Shown piece by piece: positions 61,694-64,000 of a stretch of DNA of 64,000 nucleotides (position 1 is the first letter of the stretch; each line of letters begins with the position of its first letter). This stretch comes from Sphingomonas metalli (GTDB lineage Bacteria; Pseudomonadota; Alphaproteobacteria; Sphingomonadales; Sphingomonadaceae): NCBI RefSeq assembly GCF_014641735.1, contig NZ_BMIH01000002.1, positions 620,001-684,000 on the forward strand. Direction: 5' to 3'. The notes beneath the pieces are model-generated. The model was not told the origin of the DNA and did not search any database. It saw only the letters and a list, made by a program, of their open reading frames with translations. Position numbers and translations under genes: made by a program.

Positions 61694-62938
61694 ATGAACC
61701 CGCACGCTCTCGAAGCCCTGTTCGAGCAGGCACAGCAGTCGGCGCGTGCCGGCCGGCGGGCGGAAAGCGCGTCCTTGTATCAGCGGATCCTTGCCCTCTC
61801 TCCGGACAATCCACGTGCGCTCAATGCCTTGGGCAATCAGGCCCTGACGGCGAACGAACTAGGTGCAGCACGATCCTGGTTCGAGCGCGCGGTCGCGGCC
61901 GACCCCAGGGCCGGAGCGATCTGGCTCAACCTGTCTGGCGTGCTCCGCATGCTGGGAGAGGACGCGGCGGAACTTGCCGCGCTCGATCAGGCGCTCGTCG
62001 CCGACCCCTATTTCGTCGTCGCGCTGTTGCAGAAGGCGCAATGGTTCGAACGTCATGATCGCGTCGCCGATGCCGTCGCCGCCTATCGCTCGCTGCTCGA
62101 CGCCGCTCCGCCGATCGAGACGCTCCAGCCGGGCCTGCGCGAGGCGCTCGAACACGGGCGCCAGCTGGTTGCGGCACAGGATCTGGCCGTCGAGTCGGCG
62201 ATCCGCGAGGAGCTGAGGGATCTGCCCGTCGGCTCGACCCGGCTCGACCATGCCTTGGAGATTTTGGGCGGGCGACGCCGCATCTACCATCCCAAGCCTG
62301 CGGGGCTGCACTTCCCCTATCTGCCCGCGCTCCAATATTTCGACCGCGCGGACTTCCCCTGGTTCCAGGCGCTGGAGGCCGCCACCGACGTTATCGGCGA
62401 CGAGTTGCTGGCGATGACGCGCGAGAGCGACCGGAACGCGCCCTATGTCCGCATCGCGCCGGGCACGCCGGTCAACCAGTGGCAGGCCCTGAACAACTCG
62501 CTCGACTGGGGTGCGATCTTCCTCTTCAAGGACGGCGCTGAGGTCGCCGAAACCGCGGAACGCTGTCCGCAGACCATGGCGCTACTGCGCAGCCTGCCGC
62601 TGCTCGACATTCCGCATCGGGGCCCAACGGTCATGTTCTCGACGCTGCGCCCCCACACCCGCATCCCGCCGCATCACGGCGTGACCAATGTGAGAGCGGT
62701 CGTCCACCTGCCGCTGCTCGTGCCCGACGGTTGCGGTTTTCGCGTCGGGTCCGAGACGCGGCACTGGCGCGAGGGTGAGGCATGGGCCTTCGACGATACG
62801 ATCGAGCACGAGGCCTGGAACGACAGCGATCACACCCGCGTGATCCTGATCATGGATGCGTGGAATCCCTGTCTCGATGCCGATGAGCGCACCGCCCTGC
62901 GGCGCGCGCATCAGGTTCTCGGTCGATTCGAGGGGTAG
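61694..62938 (+). CDS. TPR and aspartyl/asparaginyl beta-hydroxylase domain protein
   Basis: 414-aa fusion. The N-terminal ~150 residues are TPR repeats (LEALFEQAQQSARAGRRAES, then NPRALNALGNQALTANELGA, then AIWLNLSGVLRMLGEDAAEL). The C-terminal ~200 form an AspH-type 2OG-Fe(II) hydroxylase with HTRIPPHHGVTNVRAVVHLP (first metal His and Arg) and DDTIEHEAWN (second His). Such proteins hydroxylate Asp or Asn side chains. It follows the two coupled oxygenase-like genes by 127 bp. Confidence 0.85.
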   Translation: MNPHALEALFEQAQQSARAGRRAESASLYQRILALSPDNPRALNALGNQALTANELGAARSWFERAVAADPRAGAIWLNLSGVLRMLGEDAAELAALDQALVADPYFVVALLQKAQWFERHDRVADAVAAYRSLLDAAPPIETLQPGLREALEHGRQLVAAQDLAVESAIREELRDLPVGSTRLDHALEILGGRRRIYHPKPAGLHFPYLPALQYFDRADFPWFQALEAATDVIGDELLAMTRESDRNAPYVRIAPGTPVNQWQALNNSLDWGAIFLFKDGAEVAETAERCPQTMALLRSLPLLDIPHRGPTVMFSTLRPHTRIPPHHGVTNVRAVVHLPLLVPDGCGFRVGSETRHWREGEAWAFDDTIEHEAWNDSDHTRVILIMDAWNPCLDADERTALRRAHQVLGRFEG

Positions 62939-62944
62939 CCGCCG

Positions 62945-63451
62945 CTACTGGACGCGAACGACCCTGACCGATCGGGACGGCAGCCGCAGGAAATAGCTGC
63001 CGAGCGCCGCCGACTTGATCACGACCGGCTGCCCCGCCTTCGGGAAAATCTCGGTATCGTCGGTCTGCCGCCAGCGCATGCCGTTATCGAGCGTGAACTC
63101 CCACTTCTGGAAGCCGGCGCTCCGCACCGACGCGATCTTGGCTTCGATCTGGGTAGGCGCGTCGCCGTCGTCGCTGCCGAAGATCGGCAGGCGCAGCGAG
63201 CCAAAGCCGAACAGCGCCTTCTTCGACTGGCGGATCTGCGCCTTGTCGGCGACGACGACGTCGCCCGTCCGCTCCGCCGTGGCGAGCGCCGAAACCTTCT
63301 CGTCATAGCAGGCAAGACGCGCCTGCTGATCGACTACCGCTCGACAGGCCGTCAGGTCGCGCAGGACCGCTGCAGGTTCTGATCGCGGTGCAGCGTCTGC
63401 CGCGATCGAGGTGCCAGTTGCAACTAACAGCAGTAAAGCTGACCTTTTCAT
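62945..63451 (-). CDS. Secreted protein of unknown function
   Basis: 168-aa protein with a signal peptide (MKRSALLLLVATGTSIAADA). The mature part starts with LRDLTACRAVVDQQARLACY, a Cys-pair motif seen in small periplasmic proteins, and contains a beta-rich middle (FQKWEFTLDNGMRWRQTDD). No catalytic signature. It is convergent with the TPR hydroxylase gene, ending 6 bp from its stop, and divergent from the TonB receptor. ATG 63451 is chosen because it begins the signal peptide. Confidence 0.75.
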   Translation of the reverse strand: MKRSALLLLVATGTSIAADAAPRSEPAAVLRDLTACRAVVDQQARLACYDEKVSALATAERTGDVVVADKAQIRQSKKALFGFGSLRLPIFGSDDGDAPTQIEAKIASVRSAGFQKWEFTLDNGMRWRQTDDTEIFPKAGQPVVIKSAALGSYFLRLPSRSVRVVRVQ

Positions 63452-63709
63452 TCCAGCGCTCACCTTGAAAAATGCGTTGTTCAACAAACACATAGGCGTT
63501 CGAATTCACTAGTGTTGCAGCTTTGCGACACAACTAGCCTGAAGTGCGGCTTCGATAACTCTGCCGCTTTACAGCGCCCCGGCGACTTAGCACAAATCAG
63601 AACATCAAATCGGACGGAATTCCCGTTCGGCTGATGAGACGCGCGGACATTGCATAAGCGAGCCGGAGCATCTCTTACTAAGAGCCTCAAAAAGGGGAAT
63701 TTTCAAGCA

Positions 63710-64000
63710 ATGACCCGCCGTCGAATCAACTCTTCCCTGCGTTGCAGCGCTGCAACGTTCGCCATCGGCCTTGCGGCCATGTCTTCGCCCGTGTTCGCGC
63801 AGGCTGCCCCTCCGGGCGCCGCGGTTCCGGCTGCGCAGGACGATGCCGGCGCCGGCAGCGAGATCGTCGTCACCGGATCGCGCATCGCGCGTCCGGATCT
63901 CGAGGGCACCAGCCCGATCGCCGTCGTCTCGTCGCAGGACATCGCCCTCAAGGCCGCCTCGGCGAACATCGAGAACGTGCTGAACGACCTGCCGCAGGTC
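63710..64000 (+). CDS. TonB-dependent receptor, N-terminal part (runs off the window)
   Basis: 97 codons of a receptor: signal peptide MTRRRINSSLRCSAATFAIG ending VFAQAA, TonB-box-like EIVVTGSRIARPD and the beginning of the plug domain (SPIAVVSSQDIALKAASANI, ENVLNDLPQV). The rest lies beyond position 64000. This plug style is common in the large sphingomonad receptor family that transports unknown, often peptide- or plant-derived ligands. It lies downstream of the oxygenase-like genes. Confidence 0.88.
   Translation, partial: MTRRRINSSLRCSAATFAIGLAAMSSPVFAQAAPPGAAVPAAQDDAGAGSEIVVTGSRIARPDLEGTSPIAVVSSQDIALKAASANIENVLNDLPQV

Overview
The window is a GC-rich chromosomal segment that reads as a member of the Sphingomonadaceae (Alphaproteobacteria, Sphingomonas-like). 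This rests on gene content seen here: a CarD-family regulator near a 7Fe ferredoxin and a Suv3-type helicase, a DUF1489 protein beside mgtE, a DUF2093 protein between xseA and an M23 peptidase, several TonB-dependent receptors, and dispersed intergenic palindromes of the kind common in sphingomonads. Species-level identity cannot be read from the sequence. No prophage, insertion sequence, integrase or CRISPR array was seen, and only one tRNA (Gln, CUG) is present.

Layout. 1-6.8 kb: an M23 peptidase, a Suv3-like RNA helicase overlapping an S4-domain protein, fdxA, carD and a secreted head-GIN protein. 6.9-11.4 kb: a Ca2+/H+ antiporter, rpoZ, a phospholipase D/cardiolipin synthase-like protein, a PmtA-like methyltransferase and an ABM-domain protein. 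11.7-20 kb: a CDC48-type AAA ATPase, a LysR regulator, DUF1489, mgtE, a cyclophilin and the ppx-rlmE pair, with a candidate rod-shaped RNA at about 18.05-18.25 kb. 20.2-27 kb: tRNA-Gln, an acyltransferase, aroC, two small secreted low-complexity proteins, purA and hisZ, with a 30-codon membrane-peptide gene between the last two. 27.1-35.5 kb: a TonB siderophore receptor behind a Fur-like site, two MFS transporters, an AI-2E-family permease and a second TonB receptor.

35.6-40.4 kb is a tyrosine/homogentisate catabolic cluster. A divergent MarR regulator faces hppD-hmgA-fahA and a translationally coupled Rieske protein; no maleylacetoacetate isomerase gene is visible. 40.4-46 kb holds two unrelated L,D-transpeptidase types facing away from each other, then a DUF4173 membrane protein followed by a response regulator/histidine kinase pair. 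46.1-51 kb is an EmrB-EmrA-OprM type tripartite efflux operon, divergent from a TetR regulator; the intergenic region carries two near-identical palindromes, the likely operators. 51.4-59.5 kb is mostly housekeeping (rpmB, tadA, an OmpA lipoprotein, a CNNM/CorC-like protein, purD, xseA), plus a membrane-anchored LuxR-type protein and a helix-hairpin-helix membrane protein.

59.4-64 kb carries an M23 lipoprotein followed by three genes for 2-oxoglutarate/Fe(II)-oxygenase-like proteins (two of one family with coupled starts, one TPR-aspartyl/asparaginyl hydroxylase), a small secreted protein on the other strand, and the start of another TonB-dependent receptor that runs off the end. This accessory module, the short membrane peptide between hisZ and purA, and the rod-shaped RNA candidate are the least explained items. 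At least five families of intergenic inverted repeats (REP/BIME-like) are scattered through the window.
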